Assembly (NCBI GenBank): GCA_002869465.1
Contig: PKSW01000165.1
Coordinates: forward strand, 1-5,729
Reading direction: 5' to 3'
DNA: 5,729 nt
DNA from: Marinilabiliales bacterium
GTDB taxonomy: Bacteria; Bacteroidota; Bacteroidia; Bacteroidales; F082
Below are positions 1 through 5,729 of this stretch, piece by piece; positions within the stretch are counted from its first letter, which is position 1, and the number at the start of each line of letters is the position of its first letter. Position numbers and translations under genes: made by a program. A model generated the notes under the pieces. It searched no databases and had not been told where the DNA came from. It saw nothing but the letters and a program-made list of their open reading frames with translations.

Positions 1-2168
1 ACCGGCCCCCAAACCATGGAAGAGTCGAAATATTCACCAAAAGGCTCATGAGGCTGAATAATCGGATTGTTCTGTTTGTAGCTGGTCAAATTTTCACCCC
101 CGATATATACATCCCATCTCTTGAAATATTTGGTTACCTGAGTATTCAGTATGGCATAAACCGGCGAGCGCTCCGGGCTTTGATAAATTTCAGGATTAAA
201 ACCTGTATATGGCAATCGCTGATCGCCGTTGAGTTGCAGGTTCATATCAAATTGCCACTTTTTTAAATTGGTTTGATACGAAGCTGACAGCAGCCCGATA
301 TACTTACTTACAAATGGTTTTTCTTGCAGTTCGTCACCAATTGTTGTCTTCACATCATTGTAACGAAAGGCCAGTTTCAACTCGAACCTGTTGATCGGTT
401 CATATTGCGTTTCCACCTGAATACTGTTCGAATACGATGGCCCATCCAGATTATAAATATATACGATGAACGGATCTTCCTCCCTGTCAAGAATTACCTG
501 GTTATTAAACTTCGTATAGAAATAATCAGTTGTGAGGGTTAACTCCCTGCTTCCAATATCAATGTAAGCGGTATATGTCAATCCAAAATTCCACGATGAT
601 TCAATTTCCAGGTTCTCTAGAAACTGAATTTGTTTAGATGTGGCCAGTATCGAGGTGTTCTCTGCAATCACATTGGCCGTTCTGTATCCCCTTCCAAAAC
701 TCAACCTCAGTACGTTATGTTCGTTTATATTGTATTTCGCATGTAAACGGGGCGTAAATAACCAGCCGTACAGATTGTTATGATCTAATCGCAAACCAGC
801 AATAATATTCAGGTTTTTGAAATTTGAATAGGTATACTGAAAAAAACCGCCCGCCACCTGTTCATTCCTAATCCAGCTGGTATCATTCAACTGCTGATTG
901 TAATTATCAAGTGAAAAGCTAATGCCGGTCGTATATTGATGACGCGTATCATTGATATAGGATTGAAACATCAGGTTCCCGTAATACGAAAACTGGTCGG
1001 CATTATAATCATTCAGTCCATAAAAGGATGTAACATCATGATACACCACCTGGTTTTGAAATCCAATACTCGACTTGTCCCTGTTCTTTAAAATGTAACC
1101 CATTTTAAAGAAGCCCAGATAGCGATCCGTCTCCACCCCTATTCCATATCCATTTTCGGTGTCATGCGGCTCCCCGGGATCAAAATTCATTTGCCCTCCC
1201 TGGCGGTTTTCTGTCAGGTATTGAATCCCAAACTGCAGCCGCAGATTGTCACCTTTGTATTTCCAGCGGTTTAAGAGATTCACCTGTTCAATCAGTGGAT
1301 CATCCATGAATGAATCATCATTATCATCGTGTTTGGTTCCATTGTATTCAGCATGAGCGAGGATCATTGTGCTCCATTTTTCGTTCAACTCGAAACGGGT
1401 ATTCAGGTTACCTTCTATCTTGCCCATTTGGTTACCATAAAGGTTTAGAAAGAACTTCTCTCCCTCATCCGGTTTCTTATATTCAATATTGATCTGACCC
1501 GCCATGGCTTCATATCCATTAATGACAGATGAGGTCCCTTTTGAAACCTGGATCGATTCCATCCAACTTCCAGGCACATAACCCAGCCGGTAAGGGATGG
1601 CCAAACCCCGCAAATTTGGAATATTTTCTGTGAGCATCTGTGTGTATAAACCTGCCAATCCCAACAATTGGATTTGCTTGGCACCGGTTACTGCATCAGC
1701 ATAACTTACATCTACCGAAGCACTGTTTTCAAAACTCTCAGAAAGATTACAGCAAGCGGCTTTCTGCAATTCGCCTTCATTAATACTAGTAATTCCCCTG
1801 GTTTCGCTTCTGGATATGTGGCTGCCCGATTTCCGCGAAACAACTTCAACCTCATCCAGGTTTTTCAGGTTATCTAAGGTTACATGCACATGTCCGAAAC
1901 CAGTTTCATTCAAATTAATGGTGTCGCTTTGATAACTCACATAACTCACCACCAATTTTTTAGGTGCTTTTCTTTCCAGGTTCAGGTTAAAATGTCCTTC
2001 AGCGTCAGTCGTGGTGCCGTTCAACGTATTTAACTGAACTACATTGGCACCTATCAGCGGATTGCTTTCTCCACCGATCATTTCAAATACACCACCTTTC
2101 ACTTGTTGGGCGTATATCTGTGTAAACTGCCATAAAAACAGGCAGGTTAATAATATATATCTTTTCAT
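1..2168 (-). CDS. TonB-dependent outer-membrane receptor, C-terminus cut by window edge
   Basis: An open frame of 722 codons runs from the ATG at 2168-2166 to the window edge without a stop. It begins with a signal peptide (MKRYILLTCLFLWQFTQIYA, residues 1-20). A carboxypeptidase-regulatory-like beta-sandwich follows at about 22-100 (NPLIGANV, GTTTDAEGHF), then a TonB-box-like DEVEVVS near 105-111. The plug spans about 115-232 and contains a CC pair at 139-140 (QKAACCNLSESFE), and the rest is a barrel with alternating aromatic strands. FGRGYRTAN near 494-502 and the late IGGENLT are typical barrel motifs. The visible end, SSMVWGP, usually lies about 10-15 residues before the terminus in such receptors, so the gene looks intact. 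It should import a large or scarce ligand across the outer membrane using TonB energy. The paired Cys/His-rich upstream gene and an acidic loop at 280-290 (HDDNDDSFMDD) make a metal or metal chelate the best guess. The substrate is inferred only. It is probably cotranscribed with the gene at 2231-2707. Confidence 0.93.
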   Translation of the reverse strand, partial: MKRYILLTCLFLWQFTQIYAQQVKGGVFEMIGGESNPLIGANVVQLNTLNGTTTDAEGHFNLNLERKAPKKLVVSYVSYQSDTINLNETGFGHVHVTLDNLKNLDEVEVVSRKSGSHISRSETRGITSINEGELQKAACCNLSESFENSASVDVSYADAVTGAKQIQLLGLAGLYTQMLTENIPNLRGLAIPYRLGYVPGSWMESIQVSKGTSSVINGYEAMAGQINIEYKKPDEGEKFFLNLYGNQMGKIEGNLNTRFELNEKWSTMILAHAEYNGTKHDDNDDSFMDDPLIEQVNLLNRWKYKGDNLRLQFGIQYLTENRQGGQMNFDPGEPHDTENGYGIGVETDRYLGFFKMGYILKNRDKSSIGFQNQVVYHDVTSFYGLNDYNADQFSYYGNLMFQSYINDTRHQYTTGISFSLDNYNQQLNDTSWIRNEQVAGGFFQYTYSNFKNLNIIAGLRLDHNNLYGWLFTPRLHAKYNINEHNVLRLSFGRGYRTANVIAENTSILATSKQIQFLENLEIESSWNFGLTYTAYIDIGSRELTLTTDYFYTKFNNQVILDREEDPFIVYIYNLDGPSYSNSIQVETQYEPINRFELKLAFRYNDVKTTIGDELQEKPFVSKYIGLLSASYQTNLKKWQFDMNLQLNGDQRLPYTGFNPEIYQSPERSPVYAILNTQVTKYFKRWDVYIGGENLTSYKQNNPIIQPHEPFGEYFDSSMVWGP

Positions 2169-2174
2169 GTTACT

Positions 2175-2239
2175 ATAATTTAACTCTAATAGAAAATGTT
2201 GGTATTCAGCTTGGATAAGCTGTAAAGGAGTTAAATTAT
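2175..2239 (-). repeat. Perfect 12-bp inverted repeat with nested hairpin between two genes
   Basis: ATAATTTAACTC at 2175-2186 is the exact reverse complement of GAGTTAAATTAT at 2228-2239, with a 41-base spacer. Inside the spacer, CAGCTT (2207-2212) and AAGCTG (2217-2222) form a second stem around a GGAT loop. In the leftward transcript the outer stem takes in the stop codon of the small upstream gene and ends six bases before the receptor ATG. This could be an intercistronic RNA structure that controls processing, mRNA stability or translation of the receptor. The lack of a U-run and the close downstream gene argue against a plain terminator. The function is inferred. Confidence 0.6.
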
Positions 2240-2707
2240 GTGGGCAGGAGCAATTTTTTGCTGTTGCATGGCTAATACAAGCTTTTTCCCATAATTACCG
2301 GGCGGTAACTCTTTCAGTGTTTTATAATTCTCAACAAGAACTACATTTTCCTCAACTTGTATTTCTTTATATTCAAATAGCTTAAAATCAATAATTTTAA
2401 CATGCTGCTCTTCTCCCGGTATCGTATAAATTGATGCAAGTTTAAAGACTTGTTTTTGCGTTGCACAACAATCCGAGTCCGTATTTTCAGTTTGACATGA
2501 ATTCTTATCTTCGCAACAAGATTTCATTGCAAGATCTTTTTCGTGGTGCTCACATTTTGCATCTTCAACAAAAAGACTTTTATTGACACCTTTAGATTCA
2601 GAACAGTAATGTGAATAAACAGTAATTCCTGTTGTTGCCCATAAAACTGACAGCAATAATATAAATCCTGTTATCAGATTAATTATATTCTTCACACTAA
2701 TTTTCAT
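2231..2707 (-). CDS. Small membrane-anchored Cys/His-rich protein, HYC_CC_PP-type
   Basis: This is a 158-residue protein. A hydrophobic segment at about 8-28 is an uncleaved anchor or signal, so the remainder is probably periplasmic. After it come HYC at 33-35, CEHH at 52-55, CC at 64-65, C71, CC at 80-81 and PP at 135-136 near a basic C-terminus. These match the motif set for which I recall a Bacteroidota family being named HYC_CC_PP, members of which sit next to TonB-dependent receptors. The function of the family is not known to me. Seven Cys and five His suggest metal binding or disulfides. The ATG follows GGAGG with only two intervening bases, which is short for a Shine-Dalgarno site, but no other upstream start is apparent. 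Hand-counted GC is 32.5%, clearly below the rightward genes. The receptor starts 62 bases downstream on the same strand, which suggests an operon. Confidence 0.85.
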   Translation of the reverse strand: MKISVKNIINLITGFILLLSVLWATTGITVYSHYCSESKGVNKSLFVEDAKCEHHEKDLAMKSCCEDKNSCQTENTDSDCCATQKQVFKLASIYTIPGEEQHVKIIDFKLFEYKEIQVEENVVLVENYKTLKELPPGNYGKKLVLAMQQQKIAPAHII

Positions 2708-2712
2708 TTCCT

Positions 2713-2739
2713 CCGCAAAAATAGGACAATATTTTGCGG
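2713..2739 (-). promoter_or_regulatory. Inverted repeat at the start of the leftward operon, with a -7-like element
   Basis: CCGCAAAA (2713-2720) and TTTTGCGG (2732-2739) are perfect 8-base arms with an 11-base spacer. The symmetry continues into the spacer if one A is skipped. The proximal arm ends six bases before the ATG at 2707. Within the same stretch the minus strand reads TATTTTTG (2723-2716), which fits the Bacteroidota -7 consensus TAnnTTTG. However, no convincing -33 TTTG lies at the right distance, and the implied transcription start would fall almost at the ATG. The element may be an operator, or an RNA hairpin next to the ribosome-binding region. Which of these it is cannot be decided from sequence. 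Confidence 0.5.
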
Positions 2740-2775
2740 TATTTTGTTAAATATATATTAAAACATTGTTGCAAG

Positions 2776-2787
2776 TCCTTATAAGGA
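2776..2787. promoter_or_regulatory. 12-bp perfect palindrome, possible operator copy 1
   Basis: TCCTTATAAGGA is its own reverse complement. It lies in the divergent intergenic region, upstream of the predicted -33 element of the rightward operon. A copy with one mismatch occurs at 2841-2852, 65 bases away centre to centre. The symmetry and repetition suggest a dimeric regulator site, but no known regulator consensus is recognised. Confidence 0.4.
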
Positions 2788-2802
2788 GAAAATCCAAAGA
2801 AA

Positions 2803-2837
2803 TTTGCTTCGCTTTCAGGCATATTTTATTAAATTTG
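2803..2837 (+). promoter_or_regulatory. Bacteroidota-type promoter for the acyl-CoA operon
   Basis: TTTG at 2803-2806 and TAAATTTG at 2830-2837 match the -33 (TTTG) and -7 (TAnnTTTG) elements of the primary sigma factor in Bacteroidota. The 23-base spacer is at the long end of the accepted range. Transcription would start at about 2842-2845, leaving a leader of roughly 20 bases before the ATG at 2863. No other exact TAnnTTTG is seen on this strand near the gene. Confidence 0.6.
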
Positions 2838-2840
2838 GTA

Positions 2841-2852
2841 TCCTTATAAAGA
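2841..2852. promoter_or_regulatory. Imperfect copy 2 of the TCCTTATAAGGA element
   Basis: TCCTTATAAAGA differs from the palindrome at 2776-2787 at one of 12 positions. It falls on the predicted transcription start of the rightward operon, a position where a bound protein would be expected to block initiation. The AT-rich context raises the chance of coincidence, so this is a tentative call. Confidence 0.35.
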
Positions 2853-2862
2853 AGTTGATAAA

Positions 2863-3636
2863 ATGGATTATAAAATTCTTAAAACAGAAGTTATTGAAGG
2901 GATTGCCGTTGTTACCATCAGCAGGCCCGAAGCGCTGAATGCACTAAACACGAGGTTTTTTAACGAAATGGATGATTTTGTTTCGTCTGTAAAAAATAAC
3001 ACTTCGGTAAAAGCCATCATCATCACCGGTGATGGAAAAGCATTTGTTGCCGGGGCCGACATTGCTGAAATGGTTGACAAAACGCAACAGGAAGGCAGTA
3101 CTTTTTCAAAATTGGGACAGCATACCTTCAGCAGTTTTGGGGAATTGTACATTCCGGTGATCGCAGCCATCAATGGTTTTGCGTTGGGTGGCGGACTTGA
3201 ATTGGCCATGGGCTGCGATTTCAGGATTGCAAGTACCAAGGCCAAATTCGGACAGCCTGAGGTGAACCTCGGACTGATTCCGGGTTATGCAGGCACACAA
3301 CGCCTGTCGAGATTGGTTGGCCTGGGTGATGCATTGTACCTGTTGATGTCAGCAGAAATGATTGGTGCTGACGATGCACTCCGGATAGGACTTGTACAGA
3401 AAGTGGTGGAGCCGGAAGCACTGATGGAAGAAGTAATGAAAATTGCCAAAACCATTGCAGCCAAAGGACCTTCGGCCGTAAAAAAAGTAAAGCATGTTGT
3501 AAGGCAGGGGCTTGAAATGAGTCTAAAACAAGGGGAGGAACTGGAAGCCCGGGAATTTGGCTCCCTGTTTGGCGAAGGCAGGGAGGGAAAAGAAGGTATG
3601 AAAGCCTTCTTAGAAAAGAGAAAACCAAATTGGTAA
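2863..3636 (+). CDS. Enoyl-CoA hydratase / crotonase family protein
   Basis: This 257-residue protein is full length for a single-domain crotonase. It probably hydrates trans-2-enoyl-CoA to 3-hydroxyacyl-CoA, or the reverse, in the cytoplasm. The early signature ISRPEALNALN is at 19-29. FVAGADIAEM (61-70) and ALGGGLELAMGCD (107-119) form the CoA pocket and oxyanion hole. The two catalytic glutamates of hydratases are present as E113 (GGGLE) and E133 (FGQPEVNLGLIPG), followed by GTQRL. Having both acids favours hydratase over isomerase or hydrolase members of the superfamily. The C-terminal helices (GPSAVKKVKHVV, about 202-213) are standard. It is the first gene of a rightward operon, with a good promoter about 25 bases upstream and the dehydrogenase-family gene 46 bases downstream. 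There is no strong Shine-Dalgarno, as is usual in this phylum. Four hand-counted lines of this gene average about 48% GC. Chain-length preference (crotonyl-CoA or longer) cannot be read from sequence. Confidence 0.93.
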   Translation: MDYKILKTEVIEGIAVVTISRPEALNALNTRFFNEMDDFVSSVKNNTSVKAIIITGDGKAFVAGADIAEMVDKTQQEGSTFSKLGQHTFSSFGELYIPVIAAINGFALGGGLELAMGCDFRIASTKAKFGQPEVNLGLIPGYAGTQRLSRLVGLGDALYLLMSAEMIGADDALRIGLVQKVVEPEALMEEVMKIAKTIAAKGPSAVKKVKHVVRQGLEMSLKQGEELEAREFGSLFGEGREGKEGMKAFLEKRKPNW

Positions 3637-3641
3637 AAGTG

Positions 3642-3678
3642 AACTTTAAACTTAAGACAATAATAAACTTTAAACTTA
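3642..3678 (+). repeat. Direct repeat AACTTTAAACTTA x2 in the intercistronic gap
   Basis: The 13-base sequence AACTTTAAACTTA occurs at 3642-3654 and again, identically, at 3666-3678, a 24-base period. Each copy is itself nearly two AACTTTA units. Together they fill most of the 46-base gap between the crotonase stop and the next ATG, ending four bases before that ATG. From general knowledge, AACTTTAAACTT/AACTTTGAACTT-like strings are frequent in Bacteroidota intergenic DNA, so this may be a genome-wide simple repeat and not a specific control site. Confidence 0.7.
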
Positions 3679-3682
3679 CATA

Positions 3683-5026
3683 ATGACCTACGAAGAAAGA
3701 TTACAAAACGTTTCGGTGCTGGGAGCTGCTGGTAAGATGGGTAGTGGTATACTGCTACTCACGGCTGTCGAGATGGCCGACCTCAGCCTGAAACCCGAAA
3801 ACAAGGATAAATCCTTTGTTTTAAATGCCATTGATATTGATCCGGCAGGTTTATCAGGACTGATGAAATATATGCGGGAGCAGGTGCGCAAAGTGGCCGA
3901 GAAAAAAACTGTCTGGCTCCGAAAAGCATACGCTGATCGTGACGACCTGGTGGAAAATTACGACATCATTGATGAATACATTTTCGATGTGCTGAATATC
4001 GTAAGGCCGGTTACATCAATGGAAGCTGCTCACAAATCAACTTTGATTTTTGAAGCAGTAAGTGAAAACCGTGCTTTGAAAGTTAAATTGCTTTCCGGTA
4101 TCGATCAAAACAATTCGAATAAACCCTGGTATTTCACTAATACTTCATCGGTGCCTATCAACCTCATTGAATCTGAAGCCGGGTTAGATGGCCGTATCCT
4201 TGGATTTAACTTTTACAATCCACCGGCTGTGCAACGACTTGTTGAGCTGATCACCACGGAAAAAACTTCGGAAGAAGCCATCGAATTCGCGCATGAATAT
4301 GCAGGCAAGCTGAAAAAGATCATCGTGCCTTCAAACGACCATGCCGGTTTTATCGGAAACGGCCATTTTATGCGCGATGCTTTGCACGGCATGAAAGAAG
4401 CCGAAGCACTGGCTGCCAATAAAAATATACCGCTTTACAAAGCCATCTATATCATCAACAAAGTAACCCAGGATTACCTGGTGCGGCCGATGGGCATCTT
4501 CCAGTTAATTGATTACGTGGGTATTGATGTGGTGCAATTCATATTGAATGTGATGAACCCGTTTAATGCAGATGAAGATTTACATCATGAACTGCTGGAC
4601 AAAATGATGGAACAGGGTGTAAAAGGCGGGCAATATTCAAGCGGTGCGCAGAAAGACGGCTTCCTGAAATATAAAGGGGGCAAAATTGTCGCTGTATGGG
4701 ATGTGCATAAACAGCATTATGTGGAAGTGGAAACATTTCAGAGCGAATGCGAAGAAATGATGGGAAGTATGCCCACCTCGAAAGTGGCCTGGAAAGACCT
4801 GTTAAGAAATAAGCAAAAAGATGACCTGTTGCTGCAGTTTTTCAACGACCTGAAAGCCAGTGATGAATTGGGAGCCATCCTCGCCGTTAAATACGGAAAA
4901 CGATCAAAAGAAATCGGTGAAAAATTGGTGAAAGACCTGGTAGCCGAAAAAATTGACCATGTAAACACGGTGATGCTCACAGGTTTCTATCATGCCTATG
5001 GACCGGTAAATAACTTCTTTGACTAA
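3683..5026 (+). CDS. 3-hydroxyacyl-CoA dehydrogenase family protein with Asn at the catalytic His position
   Basis: This 447-residue protein is longer than single-function dehydrogenases of about 300 residues. The N-terminal Rossmann fold has GAAGKMG (14-20) and an acidic AIDID (49-53) at the end of strand 2, consistent with NAD(H). A charged helical stretch at about 57-105 is longer than in the short enzymes. The C-terminal dehydrogenase domain has RPMGIFQLIDYVGIDV (268-283). Aligned by eye to human HADH (S137, H158, E170, N208), S155 (NTSS), E188 (RLVEL) and N226 (GFIGN) are all kept at matching spacing. The His of the usual HFFNP is replaced by N176 (GFNFYNP). The tail after about 325 (DGFLKYKGG, then VAVWD) recalls the dehydrogenase half of FadN-type fusion proteins, here without a fused crotonase. 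In the operon it would oxidise 3-hydroxyacyl-CoA or reduce 3-ketoacyl-CoA. The missing His makes activity uncertain; a variant mechanism, an altered substrate or a structural role is possible. Confidence 0.9.
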   Translation: MTYEERLQNVSVLGAAGKMGSGILLLTAVEMADLSLKPENKDKSFVLNAIDIDPAGLSGLMKYMREQVRKVAEKKTVWLRKAYADRDDLVENYDIIDEYIFDVLNIVRPVTSMEAAHKSTLIFEAVSENRALKVKLLSGIDQNNSNKPWYFTNTSSVPINLIESEAGLDGRILGFNFYNPPAVQRLVELITTEKTSEEAIEFAHEYAGKLKKIIVPSNDHAGFIGNGHFMRDALHGMKEAEALAANKNIPLYKAIYIINKVTQDYLVRPMGIFQLIDYVGIDVVQFILNVMNPFNADEDLHHELLDKMMEQGVKGGQYSSGAQKDGFLKYKGGKIVAVWDVHKQHYVEVETFQSECEEMMGSMPTSKVAWKDLLRNKQKDDLLLQFFNDLKASDELGAILAVKYGKRSKEIGEKLVKDLVAEKIDHVNTVMLTGFYHAYGPVNNFFD

Positions 5027-5039
5027 AAAATTTGAAATC

Positions 5040-5729
5040 ATGCAAAAATTAAGACGAAAAGTATATATGACCGCCGGATACAATACCATTTCTATGGGAA
5101 CCGGCCGCAAAGAATTTCACCCGAAGAAACCCCGCCCTGGCATTGAACATTATATCAGCGAGGCAGGAAAAGGCGTGCTGGATCAAATCGGAGGCCCCGA
5201 AAATGTGGACGAATCTGTTCTTGGTAATTTTATGGCTGCCCGTTTTAACAAACAGGCCAACCTGCCGGGATTTATCCCGATGATAGATGAAAAATTACAA
5301 TGGAAACCTGCCATAAGCGTGGAAGGCGCCTGCGGATCAGGTGGGCTTGCCCTGATGTATGGCTTGCGTTCTGTTCTGGCTGAAACTGCTGATGTGGTAT
5401 TGACACTGGGTGTGGAAGTGCAAAATACCGTAAAAGCCATTTATGGTGCCGATATCCTGGCAGGTGCTGGTTGGTATCAGAAAAGAAAACAGGGACATGC
5501 CTATTTCTTCCCTGGACAATTCAGTGACCGTGCCGGTGCGTATTATGAGAAGTATGGTTTCGACAGGGCACGAAAAGGGATGGCGCGTTGGTTTGCCAAC
5601 GCTATGGAAAATGCCCGCCTCGATCCTACCGCACAGGAATACCAGAATACCAACCCTGATCCCTATGCACTGGCACTGAAGATGAAACCCAATGGCGCCG
5701 CATTTGTCGATCACCTGACCGTATTGGAT
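5040..5729 (+). CDS. SCP-x-type thiolase / acetyl-CoA acetyltransferase, C-terminus beyond window
   Basis: The ATG at 5040 opens a frame that stays open for 230 codons to the window edge; thiolases are usually about 390-440 residues, so roughly half is visible. The nucleophilic cysteine is C98 in VEGACGSGGLAL (94-105), the thiolase N-terminal active site. GVEVQNT (124-130) follows it, as in many SCP-x-like thiolases. The catalytic His and second Cys lie in the unseen half. It should cleave 3-ketoacyl-CoA with CoA, or run the reverse condensation, in the cytoplasm. It starts 13 bases after the dehydrogenase stop, so it is almost certainly in the same operon and completes the hydratase-dehydrogenase-thiolase set. 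M10 (MTAGYNTISMG) is an alternative start, but residues 1-9 (MQKLRRKVY) supply the expected first strand, so the upstream ATG is preferred. SCP-x-type thiolases are often followed by a DUF35/OB-fold partner, which could be the next gene outside the window. Confidence 0.9.
   Translation, partial: MQKLRRKVYMTAGYNTISMGTGRKEFHPKKPRPGIEHYISEAGKGVLDQIGGPENVDESVLGNFMAARFNKQANLPGFIPMIDEKLQWKPAISVEGACGSGGLALMYGLRSVLAETADVVLTLGVEVQNTVKAIYGADILAGAGWYQKRKQGHAYFFPGQFSDRAGAYYEKYGFDRARKGMARWFANAMENARLDPTAQEYQNTNPDPYALALKMKPNGAAFVDHLTVLD

Noticed and set aside
48..542. Two 72-codon plus-strand open frames
   Set aside because: Both are antisense to the receptor barrel, have no recognisable domain and no promoter or ribosome site.
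1445..1684. A 79-codon open frame on the minus strand
   Set aside because: It lies wholly inside the receptor gene in another frame of the same strand; the receptor frame has clear plug and barrel motifs, so this is a shadow.
2207..2222. Rho-independent terminator after the small gene
   Set aside because: The stem is only 6 bp, with no following U-run on the leftward transcript, and the receptor gene follows directly on the same strand.
2175..2239. Small transposon (MITE-like) with 12-bp terminal inverted repeats
   Set aside because: The flanking bases do not form a target-site duplication, and one arm contains the end of the small gene's reading frame, so an intercistronic RNA structure fits better.
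2868..3628. Overlapping minus-strand open frames opposite the crotonase gene
   Set aside because: They are antisense shadows of a well-supported enzyme gene and show no protein-like motifs.
3683..5026. Frameshift or degraded copy of a dehydrogenase
   Set aside because: The frame is continuous for 447 codons, and the Rossmann, Ser, Glu and Asn motifs are all in register; only the His is changed.
5183..5714. Open frames on both strands across the thiolase
   Set aside because: The thiolase frame carries the catalytic VEGACGSGG motif and runs to the window edge; the others are shadows.

Overview
The window looks like a chromosomal piece of a Bacteroidota bacterium. The evidence is a TonB-dependent receptor with an N-terminal carboxypeptidase-regulatory-like domain, a neighbour with HYC, CC and PP motifs (a pairing I know from that phylum), a TAnnTTTG/TTTG promoter of the Bacteroidota type, and start codons that mostly lack Shine-Dalgarno sequences. 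I cannot name a genus.

Left half, minus strand (1-2707): two genes that read leftward and appear to form one transcription unit. The first is a small, cysteine-rich, membrane-anchored protein (2231-2707). The second is an outer-membrane TonB-dependent receptor (1-2168) that is nearly complete; only the last few residues of the barrel fall outside the window. The 62-base gap between them, plus the stop codon, holds a perfect 12-base inverted repeat enclosing a second small hairpin, so the mRNA can fold just before the receptor start codon. The Cys/His-rich protein and a CC pair in the receptor plug suggest metal or metal-chelate handling, but the sequence does not prove a substrate.

Middle (2708-2862): a 155-base divergent regulatory region. 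It carries a good Bacteroidota promoter for the rightward genes, a 12-base palindrome (TCCTTATAAGGA) with a one-mismatch second copy at the expected transcription start, and a separate inverted repeat (CCGCAAAA/TTTTGCGG) just upstream of the leftward genes.

Right half, plus strand (2863-5729): three closely spaced genes of acyl-CoA metabolism. They encode a crotonase/enoyl-CoA hydratase with both catalytic glutamates, a long 3-hydroxyacyl-CoA dehydrogenase-family protein, and the first 230 residues of an SCP-x-type thiolase with its catalytic Cys. Together they resemble the hydration, dehydrogenation and thiolysis steps of beta-oxidation (or the reverse). The middle protein keeps the Ser, Glu and Asn of the active site but has Asn where the catalytic His should be. 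This is the most notable observation in the window, because it questions whether the protein is an ordinary dehydrogenase.

No RNA genes, CRISPR arrays, insertion sequences or clear terminators were seen.
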